6,588 bases of DNA from Bacteroidia bacterium (GTDB lineage: Bacteria > Bacteroidota > Bacteroidia > Cytophagales > Cyclobacteriaceae), in assembly GCA_016650355.1 (NCBI GenBank), contig JAENVX010000047.1, forward strand, positions 1 to 6,588. The letters are read 5' to 3'. The notes under the pieces were generated by a model. The model was not told where the DNA came from. It searched no databases and saw nothing but the letters and a program-made list of their open reading frames with translations. The first letter of the stretch is position 1, and each line of letters begins with the position of its first letter. Below are positions 5,449 through 6,588 of this stretch, piece after piece. The position numbers and the translations under genes were made by a program.

Positions 5449-6588
5449 ATGACATTTACAAGGAAGAAGAAATTCAAGTGGTTCGCAAAAGCGGCAGCCC
5501 TATTTACCATTTCCGTTTCGGGGATGGTATTATTGGGTTGGCTATTTGATATAGCTATTTTAAAAAGTATCGCTCCGCAATGGGTTTCCATGAAGGCAAA
5601 CACAGCAATTGCGTTTCTCGTGGTAAGTACATTATTCTATTACCAATTGAAAACAGAGGATACAGCAAAAAAAATCATTATACGAAAAACTGGCAGCGTC
5701 ATTGTTTTTCTTATTGGACTGCTCACACTGCTTCAATACTTATTTCAGATCGATTTAGGTATTGATCGACTCTTTTTTAAGGATCTTATTCAACTTGGCA
5801 CAGCTTCACCTGGCCGTATGGCACCTTTTAACACTGTCAACATTATGCTAATGGCCGCCAGTCTGTTTTTTTATGAAAGCCATCTCAAAAAAAATCACAT
5901 TTCAGATTATCTGAGTTTAATTGTGCTCGTAACTTCCGTTATTCCCTTGATGGGATATATCTATGGGATAGAAAATTTGTACAATCTTAGTAACATGACC
6001 CATGTTGCCATTCTATCCGCCCTTCTTTTTGTAGCGATTTCATTGAGCATTCTGTTTTCCAAAGTAGAAAACGGAATTGTCGCGCTGTTCACACGAAATA
6101 CCAACACAAGTAAAGTAGTGTTCAGACAGCTCCTCTCCCTGGTTGTGTTGATCCTTGTAATCGCATGGGTGAGGCTGGTGGGGGAGCAGAGTGGGTATTA
6201 CTCCAGCGAATTTGGAGTTTTCTTAATAGCTTTTAGTTCTATTATTATCATCTTCATTATGCTCTATATGGGTGCAGTAAGCATGTACAAATCCGAAAAG
6301 CGTCATCAGAAATTGACCAACGAGGCATTAGAAAATTTATTACTCTTTCAAGGTCTCCTCGAATCTGCCCCGGACAGCATGTTGGGTATGAATAAACAAG
6401 GCACTATTCTTTTTGTAAACAAACAAACTGAACTGCTTTTCGGGTATTCCCGAGACGAACTGTTGGGTGCACCAGTGGAAATGCTAATGCCTGAAAAAAT
6501 CCGCGTTCATCATACAACGTTGCGGAAGGAATATTATGAAAAGCCAACAACGCGTAGAATGGGCGGATCAGGACCACTGACTGTAACG
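5449..6588 (+). CDS. Membrane-bound PAS sensor protein, 3'-truncated (probable sensor kinase)
   Basis: The frame is open from the ATG at 5449 to the window edge: 380 codons with no stop. Start choice: an in-frame TAA lies at 5437-5439, no other start falls between, and the next Met (residue 26) would break the first membrane helix. A basic N-terminus (RKKKFK) precedes about eight hydrophobic segments near residues 12-33, 49-66, 81-100, 128-143, 154-172, 185-204, 227-244 and 255-277. A short polar linker (278-300) leads to a PAS domain from about residue 300, with ESAPDSMLGMNKQGTILFVN, FGYSRDELLG and MPEKIRVHH as typical PAS blocks; it is cut off at the edge. Similar-looking PAS domains occur in sensor kinases and in cyclic-di-GMP enzymes, so the output is uncertain. 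Its partner is probably the receiver encoded 13 bases upstream. The purine run GAGGGG abuts the ATG, too close for a normal ribosome binding site. Confidence 0.9.
   Translation, partial: MTFTRKKKFKWFAKAAALFTISVSGMVLLGWLFDIAILKSIAPQWVSMKANTAIAFLVVSTLFYYQLKTEDTAKKIIIRKTGSVIVFLIGLLTLLQYLFQIDLGIDRLFFKDLIQLGTASPGRMAPFNTVNIMLMAASLFFYESHLKKNHISDYLSLIVLVTSVIPLMGYIYGIENLYNLSNMTHVAILSALLFVAISLSILFSKVENGIVALFTRNTNTSKVVFRQLLSLVVLILVIAWVRLVGEQSGYYSSEFGVFLIAFSSIIIIFIMLYMGAVSMYKSEKRHQKLTNEALENLLLFQGLLESAPDSMLGMNKQGTILFVNKQTELLFGYSRDELLGAPVEMLMPEKIRVHHTTLRKEYYEKPTTRRMGGSGPLTVT

Noticed and set aside
5580..5765. 61-codon open frame on the + strand
   Set aside because: It lies in another frame inside the membrane sensor gene, which is open from 5449 to the edge and gives a coherent multi-helix plus PAS protein.
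6541..6588. Possible frameshift at the end of the membrane sensor, where the usual PAS sequence after the R-x-M-G block looks altered
   Set aside because: The alternative frames give stops or no better PAS match over the few remaining codons, and the in-frame GGSGPLTVT is a plausible variant; the window ends too soon to judge.

Overview
The window is a two-component signalling cluster read entirely on the + strand. It probably comes from a member of the Bacteroidota, most likely the Cytophagales. The pointers are moderate GC, starts without a usable Shine-Dalgarno sequence (AT-rich leaders), a very large multi-PAS soluble kinase of the DegS/NarX (HisKA_3) type, and intergenic palindromes of the GTCATCCCGG...CCGGGATCC type. 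The lineage is inferred from style, not from a marker gene.

Layout: (1) Positions 1-3780 hold the 3' part of a histidine kinase that begins outside the window. The frame is open from base 1, and the first residues look like the end of a GAF domain. Eight PAS domains follow in tandem, then a HisKA_3 dimerisation/phosphoacceptor domain and an HATPase_c domain. (2) Positions 3781-4129 are non-coding and hold at least four decayed copies of a short palindromic repeat plus an unrelated hairpin. (3) Positions 4130-4759 encode a complete NarL/FixJ-type response regulator (receiver plus LuxR HTH), the natural partner of a HisKA_3 kinase. (4) Positions 4760-5051 hold three more repeat copies, including the best-preserved one, followed by the AT-rich leader of the next gene. 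(5) Positions 5052-5435 encode a CheY-like single-domain receiver. (6) Thirteen bases later, from 5449 to the right edge, lies the 5' part of a membrane sensor: about eight transmembrane segments, a short linker and the start of a PAS domain. It has no stop inside the window.

Working model: the soluble kinase senses through GAF/PAS modules and phosphorylates the NarL-type regulator, which controls transcription. The stand-alone receiver and the membrane PAS protein form a second, tightly spaced pair whose output is unknown because the sensor's C-terminus is cut off. All recognisable repeat copies point the same way, lie only between genes and flank the response-regulator gene on both sides. 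They are the least ordinary non-coding structure here. I see no convincing evidence of a wholly new system, and no tRNA, rRNA, CRISPR array, insertion sequence or phage gene.
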